DNA of 64,000 bases. Origin: Anaeramoeba flamelloides (lineage: Eukaryota > Metamonada > Anaeramoebidae). The translations under genes and the position numbers were made by a program. Location: contig JANTQA010000047.1 in assembly GCA_027625915.1 (NCBI GenBank), positions 10,230,001-10,294,000 on the forward strand. Direction: 5' to 3'. Positions 1 to 25,214 of this stretch are shown here, piece after piece; within the stretch, counting starts at the first letter, position 1; every line of letters starts with the position of its first letter. The notes beneath the pieces were generated by a model. The model ran no database searches and was not told the DNA's origin. It saw only the letters and a list, made by a program, of their open reading frames with translations.

Positions 1-569
1 CTTTTGATATATTTTTAAAAAAAAAAAAACAAAAATTATTTTATTTTGAAACAAGTAAATAAAATAAAAAACAATTTTATATTAGTTTTCTATTAAATAA
101 GAGGGTTTTTATTCCATTTTTCAAGTTAAAATATCTCAAAAAGGAATAAAAATAAAAGCATTACGATCTGAGAAAAGATCTAGAAAAGGATAAATCTCAA
201 GAAGAAAAACCTCAAATATTATTTTTTTTTCTGAGAAACCATGAATTCTTTTTAATAATTAAAAAAAAAAAAGTATCAATTATTAAATTTTGAGAATGAT
301 GGTATTCTATGTAACACAATTTAAATGGGAAATAATTCGAGACAAATCGACTAAATCAATAAAAAAAGTATTTGATTAGATTTTCTATCAAAAAAAAACT
401 ATTATTTTTGTTTTTTTAAAATGGGATCAAAATACAAAACCTTAGAATTATTAAAAAATTTATTTTTTTTTATGAAATAAAATTTAAATATTTATTTTAT
501 TTTTATTTAATAATTCAAATATTGTTACAATGTTGTGACAAAAAGAATAATAAGTATTAAGAACAGGTA

Positions 570-602
<33 letters not shown>

Positions 603-786
603 TAATAAAATGTGTTTTAGAAAAAAAAAACATAATATAAAAAAAATTAAAAGAAAACAAATAAAAACAAGTATTTTATAAAAATAAAAACATATGATAA
701 AACAATATCATGGAAACAAAATGAAGAATTTAAAAATAAATCAAATCATTCTAAAGAACAAAAATCGACAGTCAAAAAAAATTGAA
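1..786. other. AT-rich stretch downstream of the G-alpha gene, no gene seen
   Basis: Homopolymer-rich A/T sequence with a (TA)n microsatellite near 568-595. The short open frame that starts near 694 runs antisense across the last exon of the G-alpha gene and has no family resemblance. I see no RNA gene or mobile element here. Confidence 0.6.
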
Positions 787-3651
787 TTACAACATTATAT
801 TGTTGGGACTGGTATTTGGTATAATAATGTCTTTAAGAGAATCAAAAACATGTTGTATATTCGTTGTATCTGTTGCACATGTGTAATGAACAAAAACGTT
901 TTTCTCTTTATCAACAACTCTTTCCAAAAATTTCTTTTTAATCATTTTGCTTGCGTTATCAAAATCCAATCCACCCTTGTATTCGGGGAAGCACACATTG
1001 AGGTCAAATTTTTGAATTTTTTCTTTGAAAAGATCCACTTTGTTTAAAAACAAGATAATGGAAGATTCAGTAAACCATCTAGAATTTGATATCTCTTCGA
1101 ATAATAGCAAACTTTCATGCATTCTATTCATATCTTCATCCTCGAATAATTTTTGATTATACTCGCTCATTGATGATACAAATAAAACAGCGGCAACATC
1201 TTCAAAGCATGAAATCCATTTTTTTCTCTCACAACGTTGTCCACCAACATCAATAATGCTATTGAGATACATTGAAAAAATAGAGCAAAAACATAAATTG
1301 TTAATGAATAATTATTTTAATATATTTAAAACCACCAAAACAAGATTATAATAAGGTCCTTTTTTCTAAAGGCATTGATAAACAAGGATATTTTTTTTTT
1401 TTTTTTCATAATTGGTTAATGTTGTGATTTTTTTCATTAATTTTGAATATTGCAATTTAATGATCAATTCAAAAAATGAAGATAAATCATTTCCAAAAAA
1501 AAAAAAAACAAAACAGAATATTAATGAAATAAGATTAATATTCTAAAATAAACTAGTTTATCGTATCTGCTCATTACAAGCAAATAATTTTGCAAATTAA
1601 AAAAATATAGGAAAATTAAAAACAAAAAAAAAAAAGCAAGACAAATAATTACGATATTAAGTGATCATTCAAAGTAAATTTAGTTGTTGTGATTCCAGTA
1701 GATCTTACTCTGCAATTTAAAATATCTTCTTCAGTTGGTAAATAATTTGGTTTGCACATTGATTCAATTTTCTCAAAATAACTATTTCAATATTATAGAT
1801 GACAAAATCAAAATAAGAATATTATAAATACGAATATAAAAGAAGGAAATTTTTTTTTGATTAAGGTTTAGAATGTACAAAAGCAAGAAAAAATTTAATA
1901 ACGTAAACTACAGTAACAATACTGTTTATATTTTTGAAAAATACATACTAATCAATGGTATCGGGGATGTGAAATAAGGAGCGGTTTTCGTATACGTTCT
2001 TGATTAATGGATTTTCCCAAAGTGTTTTAATTTTTTTCCCAAGTTGTTGATCCAATAAAATATTTGATTTTAAGGCCAGGATCTCATCTGCATAAACTTT
2101 ACTATCGCCAGTTAACGTTCCTTGTTTAAAATAACTCAGATTGGCAATTAAGCTTTGCATGTTCTGAATAATTGTTTCATTAATAATATTTTGAAATTTC
2201 TCTTGCTCTTTCTTTGAAAATCCATTGTTATGAATAATTTTTATTTGTCTTGCAATTGTGGATTTTCCTGAATCACCAGCACCTATTAATTCAGTAAATT
2301 TTTAATAATTTTAGTAATGGGTATTGAGAGGAAGTAAGTATTTTTTATATTATAAAGTTGTGAATTTAAAAAAACTCGTTTTTGATCCAACCCTTTAAAA
2401 AAGTATACACTAAAGTTTTAAAAAATGTTGTTTAAACGTTTCGGTTGTCTCTTTTATAGAGATTGGCAATTTAAGGGGTTTGTATATAAAAACAAAATCA
2501 AAGTTGTTGCAATCATTTTTTAAAATTGCTTATCTAGTTTTGGAAAATTCAATTAGTTTTCAGACTCACTGTGCATTTAAACAATTTTACAGTTTATCGA
2601 TAACAATACCAAGGAAGTTTTGTTGACTAAATGACTTTATAATTAATCAGTTAGATTTTCCAAAAAGATAAAATTTTGAAAAAGGAAAAGCATGTTATGC
2701 ATCATAAATCATGAAAATATTTTCAACACCTTTTCTTATTTTTTTTTAAAAATAGAGCTTTCAAATAAGTAGTTGGTAGTTGGCGATTTCTATTTGAAAA
2801 AAGAAAACGGAAATGAAGTCAAAATTTATTTCCCATTCATTACTGGTATTTGAATTCTAAGTGGGACAAAATTTTCACTTCCTTTTCCCTATTTTTCTTT
2901 TTCACAAATAAAGTTCTCAAAGGAGTAGGTGGTAATTTATGAATCTTAAGGAAAAAAAGAAAATTGAAAATGAAGTGAAAATAGTTCCCCATTTATCATC
3001 CAATACATGTATGCAAATACCAGTCCGTAAATTGCAATTTCGATTCGGTGTGTACTCTTGCCCCTTACCAAGTTTTGCATTTGGGATTGAAAAAAGAAAA
3101 GGGTGTTAAAACACGATCCCAATAGTTACAAAACAAGTTGAAAAAGTAAATTAGATCGAAGTTCAATTTACAAACAAAGATCGCTTTGAATAAATTGATT
3201 GCAAATACTTTTTTAATAAAAAAAACATACTGGCAAACTTTAAAGAATTGAGAAATGAATGAAATCCAATCCTAAACCAAACCAAAACATTACTGAGAGT
3301 ACGTCTCTTAATTTGGAAAAATTTGATCAAGAAAATAAAATTACAAATAATTAGTTTTTAAAAAAGGAAAAAAAACAAAAACATTTAAGAAAGGGGAAAA
3401 TATATAAAAAACAAATTAAACTAGGAACTTTGAACCCTTTTGGAATCGTGCACTTTTGAGATAGAATCATAATAAAATTACGAAGAATCATAAAACAAGA
3501 AATCAAAAGAAAAGTAATCAAAAAAGAAAATACCTATTAGGAGAAAATTAATTTTTTTATCATTTTCAGCTTTGTCGTTGAGGATTTCTTGTTCAATATA
3601 TTTGTTCAGTTTGTATTCTGGTTTTGAACTTTTTGTTGCTAAGCAGCCCAT
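787..3651 (-). CDS. Heterotrimeric G-protein alpha subunit, four exons, about 350 aa
   Basis: GTPase that relays signals from membrane receptors at the cytoplasmic face of the plasma membrane. Exons on the minus strand are 3651-3534, 2282-1949, 1781-1653 and 1258-787. All three introns have GT..AG ends and the phases join exactly, giving 350 residues, the usual family size. Motifs in order: MGC start (Gly2 for myristoylation, Cys3 for palmitoylation); P-loop GAGDSGKST at 40-48 (Asp43 where Glu is more common); switch I CRVRSTG at 174-180 with the catalytic Arg175; switch II DVGGQR at 197-202 with catalytic Gln201; NKVD at 266-269; TCATDT near 323. All GTP-binding and hydrolysis residues are kept, so it looks functional. 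The C-terminus NIML lacks the cysteine four from the end that pertussis toxin modifies. The 1.25-kb first intron carries a MITE. No receptor or beta/gamma gene lies nearby. The family call is firm; the subclass is not assignable. Confidence 0.95.
2843..3023. mobile_element. MITE family M1, copy a (in intron 1 of G-alpha)
   Basis: A 181-bp element with imperfect terminal inverted repeats. The left end reads CTGGTATTTGAATTC and the right end is its complement ending in CAAATACCAG. TA precedes the left end; the right TA is altered to TC. Four more copies or ends lie at 34497, 48852, 54339 and 62279. There is no coding sequence inside. A TA target and short length point to a Tc1/mariner-derived non-autonomous element. 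Confidence 0.75.
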
Positions 3652-5605
3652 TGTATTTTTGTTTTTAAAATTAAAAAAAATGTATTTATAAAAAAATAAA
3701 AATTGAAAGTAAATTTTAAATTTTTACAAATTTCTTGTTGTAACATAATTCGAAAAAAGCCTTTGAGCTCGATTATTTGGGCGTATTTCGTGTTTTATCC
3801 AAAATACTTGTTACACTTTTTTCAAAGTAACAAACTTTATGCCTTTTTTTTTTTTGAAAGAACAAATTATGAACAAACATGGTTTGTTTCAACTTTATTA
3901 GTACTTTCTATTTTTCGATCCAAAAATGAAATTTTGTTAATTTTTTGATCTGTTTATTTACAAAAAAGATAAAAGCAAGTTTTCAAATAGAACAATTTTA
4001 CAGAACTTATTTTGAGAAATTCTAGTTTATTTCAGAAAAATCATGACTTAACGAATTTTTTACGAAGTTGATTAGAATTACTCGTTTTAAATACAATTGA
4101 AGATCCCATCAGAAAATTCAACTTACAAAACCTTCGAAATTTTTTTCCATTTTGTAAAGAATAAATAATTTTAATGATCTTCAAAATGGAAAAAACGAAA
4201 CAATTCCACTAATTAAATCAAGTTTGAAGCTGTGATCATTTTTAAAAATTATTATTTATGATCTCATTTGTAATAGTCGAAAAAAAAATATACACACAAT
4301 TACGATTTGTCAAAAGAAGAATATTTTTTTTTAATTTCAATCGAATCTTATTCTTTTACAAACAATTTGTTTCTCTACCTTGAAAATACTTTCCGATAAT
4401 AGTAAAAATAATAGGTTTTTTTAAATTTAAAATAGTCACTCAAAAGTTTCCATCAAAAGTTCAGAAAATGAAATTGTTTTGGAGGTAATCTTATAGGTTG
4501 TCTTTTTTTAGTCAAAGAGACAATACAACATTAATAGTCTCAATTTTTTTTCTTTTTTACCAATAAAAAAAAAGGAAAAAGATTTGAAAACTTTAATTAC
4601 AAAATATTTGCTTTTTTTTTAGAATATTTTCTTATGGTAAGAGATCAAGAAAAGAGTAAACACTAAAATTATTTTCTTGACAAATAAAAACTAAGTTCTA
4701 TTGGTGTGAAGATTCCTCTCAAAACAAGGATGGAAAAAGGACAATAAAAATTTCCAAAATATTCGTTTTCTTTTTTTTAAACCGAAAATGAAACCAAAGT
4801 TTCCAACCAAAAAATTTCACACCATAACAGAGTACATGGTTATGAGTATTTTTATTTCAATAGATGTCCACTTTTCGATTTTTCTGAGTTTGCAAAACTT
4901 TTGGTTTTAAAAAAGGTTCGATTAGTTTCTGATCAGAATAACACAATTTGAAATGATTAAATAAGGTGTGTTTGTCGGTTTTTAAATTAAATTTGAAATA
5001 CTTTGCAAAATACAAACAAAAGCAAGTGTTTAACTAAATTTACAAAATCAAATTCTATGAACTTTTTACCAAACACTTTTTATATTTTTTGTTTCCAAGT
5101 TGAGTTTGATAGTTACTTTGATTTACTTCCATTTAAACAATTTAAATTTCTTCTTTTGGCTCATCTCTTTTGATTTAGATTTTCAAAAAACACAATTTGA
5201 TGACAAAATTTCAATAAAGTGAAAATAAATCACTCTCTAATTTCTATGTCTTTGGTAGATCTTGAGTTTTTTCATTTTGACTTCTGAAAAATAATTTGGT
5301 AAAAGGAATTAAAATTATCCTTGCTCAATAGGAAAATGATCATAAAACTTGTTTGAGTTATTTGTCACTTAAAGTGGTTCGAAATACACATACTGAGAGC
5401 TTAAAATCAATGTCTCTTAGAACACCCATACCTTTTCATGGATCTTGTTCAAATTTAAAATATCCTTTGTTATTGGATAGCACACCAGAGTATAAATCAA
5501 TTCTGGATTAATTAATGGAATTTTTTGAGAGGATTTGAATTCCTTATTTTTTAAAAATCTTATACAAAAAATTTTCCAGCCTCTTTCCAAAAATTATTGA
5601 AGGTA
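3652..5605. other. AT-rich intergenic DNA upstream of G-alpha, no gene seen
   Basis: This holds the presumed promoter of the minus-strand G-alpha gene. Open frames are short, hydrophobic and without family resemblance. I could not identify a promoter motif or RNA gene. Confidence 0.5.
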
Positions 5606-5827
5606 CTATTATTTTTTACAAAAGAAATGGAACAAAATTTTTGTTCGACTTTCCAAAAAAAGATTGTAAAAAACATGGAACATTTTAAAATTTTATCTAA
5701 AAAGCTAAAATTTTTGTTTTCACTCTTGAATTGGGAACTTTGATGTTTTGTTTTAATTATTGGGAAATGTGATTATTTTTGATCAGCTGAAATGAAAATT
5801 TTGTTCTTTTTATTTTACAATTAACAG
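5606..5827. mobile_element. MITE family M2, copy a
   Basis: A 222-bp element flanked by TA on both sides (5604-5605 and 5828-5829). Its terminal inverted repeats are about 50 bp and imperfect. The left end contains AAATGGAACAAAATTTTTGT and the right end the complementary AAAATTTTGTTCTTTTTA. It shares these ends with elements at 6440 and 12865. It is non-coding. Confidence 0.7.
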
Positions 5828-6439
5828 TAGTGGTGGAAAAAAACTCTTGGAATTCAATCACATTTTAATATATTTTTCAAATATATTGGTGATCATAAGA
5901 TCAATGATTCTCCAATAATTTGAAAAAAAAAATAAAACACTTTTATTTTGTTAAAATTTGAGTGAAAATAATTTTTGAAAAAAAACAAAATTAATTTTGA
6001 GAAATTTATTGTTTTTGTTGTGGTTCTTTTTCATGATCTCATCCAAATTGGTTCACTTTGCATTTTCAGTTATTATTATTATTATTTTTTAGTTAATTTT
6101 TAATGCCTGATTTTCTTTACAAAGATATCATAATTCAATAGTTAGTGAGATCTCCAAAAAAAAATATACTTATAAATATTCTTTTTAAAATTCCACTTGA
6201 GAAAAGAGAATTCCATAGTTTCATGAGGAATTACTTGAATATTTTTATCTTTAATTCTCATAACTTTTCAAAATAATTTATTTTTATGTAATAATAAAAT
6301 TTAAGATTAATAAAAAAATTTTTTGATTTAATAATTAAATTCTTTTCGTTTTTTTGTTTTTGAAATGTTTTATTAACTTATTTAATATTAATAACATAAT
6401 AAGCTTTGTTATGTTGTTATATTTCTAAAGTATCAACGA

Positions 6440-6666
6440 CTATTAATATCAAAATAAATGGATCAAACTTTTCATTCAGCTTTCCAAAAAAATCTAACCT
6501 TACCAAGAATTAGAACAATTCATTGCAATCCCTCCAATATTAGAAGATAATTTTATAATTTAGGCTTGTTTATTAGAAGTAAAAATTTGAATTGTTACAT
6601 GATTTTAAAATCTTTTTGATGGAAAGCTGAATGAAAATTTTGTCCACTTTATTTTGTAATAAATAG
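6440..6666. mobile_element. MITE family M2, copy b
   Basis: A 227-bp element. The left end contains AAATAAATGG and CTTTCCAAAAAAA; the right end is the inverted match, with GGAAAGCTGAATGAAAATTT. The right flank is TA and the left flank reads GA, consistent with one changed base in the target duplication. It is non-coding. Confidence 0.7.
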
Positions 6667-7542
6667 TATATTTTATAGATAATTCTTTTGTATTTTCAAA
6701 AAATAAAAAAATCTCATTATTTAAACTGTTTAAAGAAAACTTTGTTTTTATCTAATCTACTGAAAAAACAGATCTGGATACCAATTATTTTTTATAAATA
6801 ATCTTGAGTGGTAAATCAGAAATAAGTAGAATAATACGCATGTATAATGAAATAGCTGTCATCTGTCTGAAAGAAAACAATAAAAACCAATATATTTTCT
6901 GAAAAATTGAATAGTTTAAATTTGCTTGGAACTAAATTGGGAAAAACCACAATATTCATAATAATCTTTAATTGTAGATCAAAGAAAATTCCAAGAGAAA
7001 TCAAAATGATTTTTCTTCAAAAATTCCCTCTTTCAATAATACTAAAATAACTTGTTTTTACTTGTTCACAATCAGACTTGTGTTAAAGAAAAAAATTTGC
7101 AAAAAAATTACATAAAAAAAAAAACGAAAAAAAAATAAAAAAAAAAAAATAATTACAATTTTGAAAATTTCTCAATAGATATTTTCTTCTAATATCCATT
7201 CAAATCTTTAAAAACATGTAATTCAACATTTATTTCTGTACCCAATTGGATCTAAAACAATTTATTATTAAGTTTATTATAAACTATTTTTAAAAGGTTT
7301 ACACAACCCAATCTTGAAAAATCTAAAAAAACATATTTGAATTATAAGATCAAATATGAACTGTTTCTATTACCTTTCCAAGTGTTAAAATTCACGATTT
7401 TGTAAAATTTTAAAAAAAATATTCCATTCATATTAATTATTCTTTTAAAAAAATACAAGAGCACCTTATCATATATCACCAAGCACCCATGGTTATCCTA
7501 AAATTCAACAAGTTTTTAATAAAAGATTTCAAAGGATATTAA
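6667..7542. other. AT-rich intergenic DNA, nothing recognised
   Basis: Only short open frames and A/T runs are present. The TTAA at 7539-7542 is the left flank of the foldback element that follows. Confidence 0.5.
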
Positions 7543-8096
7543 GGTTTACAATCCCTGAAACTGGAAAAAAGATTATCTTGTATTGGGCGTGTCAACTTGT
7601 TATTTTGGTTCTTAGCTGATCGATCCACAACTAAGTTTGGATCGTATAGGTGGTTGGAAAAGGCTATTTTTGTCATTTTATTTTTTTTTTTTTTCGAAAT
7701 CCGAATTGACGAGTTTAAGATTAATTAATTGGAAGATATTTAATTAGTAATTGAGTTTTTTGTTTTATATGTTGAAATTTTTATTTACGCTTTGTATTAT
7801 TTGATGCTTGTAAAAAAAATTTTTTTTTTATTTACTCCTAACTCTGTAAAAGGAAAATGATAATTTCAATTGACAACCCAAAAATTAACACTTTCAATTC
7901 AATACCTCCCAATCAATTAATCGTAAACTTGTCAATTCGGATTTCGAAAAAAAAAAAATAAAATGACAAAAATAGCCTTTTCCAACCACCTATACGATCC
8001 AAACTTAGTTGTGGATCGATCAGCTAAGAACCAAAATAACAAGTTGACACACCCAATACAATATAATCTTTTTTCCCGTTTCAGGGATTGTAAACC
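7543..8096. mobile_element. TTAA-flanked foldback MITE with arms of about 200 bp
   Basis: The left arm (7543 to about 7740) and right arm (about 7901 to 8096) are near-perfect reverse complements, around 95% by eye, separated by roughly 160 bp. The ends read GGTTTACAATCCC and GGGATTGTAAACC. TTAA stands directly outside each end (7539-7542 and 8097-8100), the target choice of piggyBac transposons. The symmetry continues through TA on both sides, so a TA-type element cannot be excluded. There is no coding sequence. The close match of the arms suggests a recent origin. Confidence 0.8.
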
Positions 8097-8804
8097 TTAA
8101 TATAAGATGTATATTTATTTTATTATTTGTTAATAATCCATATTTTAATTATATTAAAAACTCAAAATAGTTCAAAGAAAAAGCACTTATGTTATGTATT
8201 GTTTTTTTTTGTGTATGGAAAAAAAATAATAATTATTCATTTTTAGATTTTCTTTAAAGATTTTTATTTTTTTTATAATTTTTTAAATAAGAAAATTTTA
8301 TCCCAGTAAAAGCAATTCAAAACACAATGTATTGGTTTATTAATAATAACTATCAAAAAATATTGTTAATTTTATGATAAACAAAACAAATAAAAAAATA
8401 TACATCTGAGAAATTTTAATTTTTTTTTCGAAAGAAATTTTTTATAAATATTAAATCAAGAGAAAAATAAAATTTATTTCTTTAGGCCAAAATGAAAAAT
8501 TAAATATGATAAATTCTGCAAAAAATTTTATTCAAACAATTGAAAAAGGATTGAAAAAACAAAAAAAAACAAAAAATTGTAAAATAATTTTATTTATTAT
8601 ATTGTTTTAAATTAGTAAAAAAAATTTTAAATAGATAAATTAATCAACCCTTATTTTAAAAATTAAAATAAAATAAAAGCTTAAAAGATTATTCTAAGAT
8701 AATAAAATAATCTTCATAACCAAAAAAAAAAAAAAAATGAATTTTATTATGAGTAAATATTTTAATAATATTTTTGTGAAATTTGATTGTTTTTATCTAA
8801 ACTA

Positions 8805-10050
8805 AACCCCAAAAATTTGGATACAAATCTATCAAATATTCCCCAAAATACCCGAAAATCCAAAATACCTGAAAAAAAATTTAACTATGAAAAAACACTT
8901 TATCAAACACTTCTAAGAAACCTGGGTGCCAATATATCCAGACAAAAGATATATTTGGAATTTTATTTTGAAGAATATTTTTTTTTTGTGGTCTGAAAAA
9001 CTCAAAATTTAAAATATTTAAATTTTTTGGAATAGTATTCAACCCATTTTATGTGAAAGAAACGGGTATCTGAGATTAACCTGACATTTCTGATCATTTC
9101 AAAATGGTATTAACGAAATGAGAGAAATTGTATTTGTTAAGAAAATTTCTAATTGTGTATCATTGCCCTTAATTTTATAATCTTAAATACAATCCAAAAA
9201 TAATCACACAATATCTAATAGTACAATACAGTCGCATACCCTACTATGGTGACCCAAGCCAAATTTTATTTAACTCCCCATTCCATAAAAGGTTGATCTA
9301 TCCAAATAGTACAAACACACACATACCAAACCTAACACAACCCATACCAATACCCTGAAATAGATATACACTTACCCTAATAAGTTCCAACAATTACTCA
9401 AATATACTCAACAAGTACCAAAAACTCTTTCGAGAGGCGTAAAGGAAAAAATACAAAAAATATATTTTGCCTTAAAGTAAAATTGTTATTTTACCTTTAA
9501 ACTGAGTATATTGGCACTAGAGTTTCTTTGGAGTTGTCCATAAAGTGTTTTTTATGGTTAAAAAATTTTTGGGTATTTTCTATTTTCGGATATTTTCAGG
9601 AATATTTCAAACACCCATTTCATTTTTTGTCTTTTTAATTTTATTTTTCATTTCCTTTTTTGCAGTAAGGTCATCTGTTTCGTTAGATCTGTAAATTTTT
9701 TTAGATGGTTGATAGAAGGTTAAAGTTGAGTATGTTAAATTGGAAAACCACATATAATTAGTCCATGTTATTTATCGTTTTATCTATCAACAATTGTTTG
9801 TGGAAAGTCAACATATTTACCAATACATTTTTTTTTTCTAATGCCCATTTCATTATTTTGTACATAGCAATTTTTTTTTCGTTTAATATTTTTTTCCTTT
9901 TATTTGTATGAACATGATTACTTATATAAAAATTAATAATACGCTACATAAATGTTTTTTTTTTATATTAGGTTTGGCAAAATATACTAAATTGGATTTT
10001 GTTTTACATATTTTTAATTTTGGACATGTCTAAATTTTTGGAATGGGGTT
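8805..10050. mobile_element. MITE family M3, copy a (1.25 kb, non-coding)
   Basis: TA flanks both ends (8803-8804 and 10051-10052). The left end reads AACCCCAAAAATTTGGATAC and the right end, inverted, gives AACCCCATTCCAAAAATTT. The stretch 9600-9840 and the right 200 bp match the element at 24603-26135 in the same orientation. No transposase frame remains. A TGGAATAGTA motif at about 9030-9044 resembles another M3 right end, so a smaller copy may be nested at the left. Confidence 0.65.
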
Positions 10051-11390
10051 TAAATTTATTACGATCTTTGTCAACACTTTTTGAATATTGGTCTCTTATT
10101 TAATAATATTTTTTATTTTATACCTATATTTTAAAAAGTCAAAAATTGAAAAATAGTAAATATTAAAAAAAAAAATGGTAGATTAATCTGACTCGAACTC
10201 TAGGTAAAATTATTTAAATTCTAAAAAAATTCTTATTGATAAAATTTCACAAATTTTACAATGAAAAAAAAGATTATTTTTTTTTAAATGTTAATTTATA
10301 TTTTTTTTTATTTTCAAATTATTCAGAATCAAATATATAAATATTGCTATTGGATAGTAATCAATAGATGAAATTAATTTTCTATATGGCGTTACGATAT
10401 CTTCTGTTAAAGATAATATTATTTAATCAAGTATTTTAGACAATATTGTAGTGAAAAAAACACCAAAAACATTTCTCAGTAAAGTTTGATGTGTCTAATC
10501 ATTAAAACGAAGAATTTTTTGATTCGTAGACAAACTTTTCAAAAAAAAAAATTTTTTTTTTTTTGATAAATTTGAATATGAAATAATAAAATCACTATAA
10601 TCATGAAAAATTTTTCAAATCTAGAAAAATTTTTTTCAAGTTATTTTTTTTTATTGGGGTAATTATACAATTTTTAATTATAAATTTTTCTTTCTAAGAT
10701 AATCGTTTATTAATTCTATATCTTAGAATCCTTTGATAACAACTAAAATTAAAAATTTTGTTTGGAAGGAAATTAGTAGATTAGTGTTTGCTAAGGGATA
10801 TATATATATATATATATATATTTCCACTACAAATAGTCTCATTGTGTTGATAAAAAAAAATTGGTTATTCAAAACTTTCCAACACTTAATGATATTTTAC
10901 AACTCTGGAAAACACTTTTTAACATGTTAAAATGTGGGAAAGTGTTATTAAAGTTTCAAGTCTTTGTAAAAGTCAAGATGTTTGTTCATAAGTTGATTTC
11001 AAGAAAATAATAATTTATTTTATTGCAATAATAATGAATATTATGATAATGTGGAATATTACAATTTTATTATTTTTGGTGATAAAGTATGACTATTCGC
11101 GATTTTTTTTAGTATTATAGCAAATTATTAATTAATATCACGACAATAAATTTTATCACTAAAACCTCTTTTTTAGTAAAACAATTTTTTTCTATCAATC
11201 TGAAAAATAAGCATAATTTGAATCTATACTAAATTATTTCTCAATTTTTTTTTTTTATTTGAGTTGTATTTTTTAATTGTTTTTAATTTTGATTATTCTA
11301 TCCCTTTTCAATAATATTATAAATAATATTCATAACTTTTGATTATTTTATAAAAATTATTGAAAAAAGAATTATAATAATAAATTTATT
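10051..11390. other. AT-rich intergenic DNA, nothing recognised
   Basis: It contains a (TA)n run at about 10799-10820 and long A/T tracts. I see no supported gene. Confidence 0.5.
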
Positions 11391-11995
11391 CAAGTAGGTT
11401 TCATATGAAACAAAAAATAGGGACAAATGTAAGGAAATTCAAGCTAACTTCTGATTTTTTTTTTGTAGTTATTATAAACATAAAGAAGAAATATATACTC
11501 AAAAATATTATTTGAACATTTTTTTGATCAAAAAAATATGCAAATTCAAAAAAGGGATTTTTTTTTCCGTTTTTAAAAAAGAAAATATATCTAAAAAATA
11601 TACATCTTCTTTGATTTATTTTATTGATTTGTTCCTTAACTAATTTCATAATGATTGACCAAAGTACATTTCTTGAGTAAAAACACTACTTATAAAAACA
11701 CTCAAAAATTGAACATCAAAAAAAATGTTCAACAAATTGAAAATAAAAAGATTCAACTCAGATTTACTTACTTCTAATCACAAATTGAGCAATTAGTGAT
11801 ATTTTGATTTCAAAGTTTCAATATCTTGTGTTACTCCAAAATTCTTTTTTCAATAATTTTCTCAAAATGAAAAATTTCAAAATAGAGAATATTTACAAGC
11901 TCCTTAATAATTGTAAATGAAATTGACAACATTTTTTGAGCTACTTTTTCATCAAATTTCCCACAATTTTTACATATAAAATATATTAAAAAACT
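11391..11995. repeat. R1 dispersed repeat, partial copy D
   Basis: The segment around 11640-11890 matches 22690-22910 and, inverted, 27400-27440. The clearest shared stretch is GATTTCAAAGTTTCAATATC followed by TTGTGTTACTCC. The right end, CTTACCC near 11984-11993, mirrors the GGGTAAGTA left end of copies A and B, supporting a terminal inverted repeat. The left half is missing. It lies about 100 bp upstream of the kinase start, so it may overlap that promoter. Confidence 0.5.
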
Positions 11996-12097
11996 TACCC
12001 TAAATTTTATTGTTTAGTCTTCATTTGTTTTGTTGTTGTTTGGTAAAATAAAACATTTTGCCCCAAAAAAATCTCATTTTTTTAAAGTTGTTTTACA

Positions 12098-24095
<11,998 letters not shown>

Positions 24096-24568
24096 CGGGT
24101 ATTTATAATATATGTTCGTCATTATTATCAATTAAATACAAAAATAAAATATTATTAAAAACATTTTAAAAGGATTATAGTCAAAAAGTATCTTTTTGAT
24201 TTTTAAAAAGTATTCTATTTTTTTTTTTTTTTTTATCATAAGTTTTGATTTTGTATAATTAAAAAATTAATTAAAAATTTATTTTTTTTTTTTTTGAATG
24301 TTTTGTTTGAATTCAATAATATAAAAGTTTTGTAGAAAATATTTTTTTTTCAATTTCGATTTTAACAAAAGTGAAATATTTATTATTTCAAAAGAAAAAA
24401 TAAATAAAAAGTATTCCAAACTTAATAGATGGTAAGAAAATTTCCATTCAATTAATGAATCAGACTTTTCGAGTCATCGATACCTGAAAATATTCACAGG
24501 TATTTAACAGGGTTAAATAACTTTAAATGTAAAATAATACACTTTAGGTTAATAAATTACTATGTATG

Positions 24569-24602
<34 letters not shown>
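24096..24602. other. 3' flank of the kinase gene
   Basis: AT-rich 3' untranslated and intergenic sequence with T-runs and a (TA)n microsatellite at about 24570-24602. I see no gene. Confidence 0.5.
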
Positions 24603-24603
<1 letters not shown>

Positions 24604-25157
24604 CTTAATTCCAAAAAATTGGACACATTTTAAAAAGTTGAAAGAATGACAAAACTACTCTTGACATTCAATTTTGAAAGAATTCTGATTTTTAACCATT
24701 TCTTCATTTTTTGTTTTTTTTTTTTTGTTTTTTTTTTTTTTTCATTTCCCTTTTTCCAGTTACATTGTTTGTTTTGTTAGATATGGGTTTTTTTTTTTCA
24801 ATGATTGATAGAAAGTTAGTGTTGAGTTTGTTGATTAGAAAAATCACATACACTTTGTTGTTTTTTTTTTAATCGTTTGCATCGATCAATAATTGTTAGT
24901 GAAAATTCAACAAATTTATCAATACAATTTTCTCTTCCCCATAAAAAAACTACAAGACAAAGTCAATTCATCCAAAGGGTAAAAGAACTGGAAACCGAAG
25001 AAATACCAAAAGATGGGTTAGTTTTCAGAAAAATTCAAAGAAAAACAACCATACTTATACTTTAAATCATCAACTACTCACATTCAAACCCAATTATTTC
25101 TGTAATTGACTGAATAGACACGCAAATAGATAGGTAAAGGGGGTAAATTCCAAATTA

Positions 25158-25214
25158 TGCCCATGTTGTAAAATAAAAATTGATGACAAAGACCACCTTA
25201 TTTGGGAACTATGA
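25158..25214 (+). pseudogene. Possible LINE C-terminal zinc-cluster remnant
   Basis: One frame gives CPCC followed eleven residues later by His, then a stop. The layout CxxC...H resembles the zf-RVT motif at the end of many LINE proteins, as in the copies at 15060 and 18380. The flanking frames contain several stops. The match is short, so this is only a suggestion. Confidence 0.25.

Noticed and set aside
694-1047. 117-aa plus-strand frame
   Set aside because: Antisense to the last G-alpha exon.
5340-5400. Possible tRNA-like GGTTCGAAA segment
   Set aside because: No matching acceptor stem, D-arm or anticodon arm could be drawn around it. No other tRNA candidate was found in the window.
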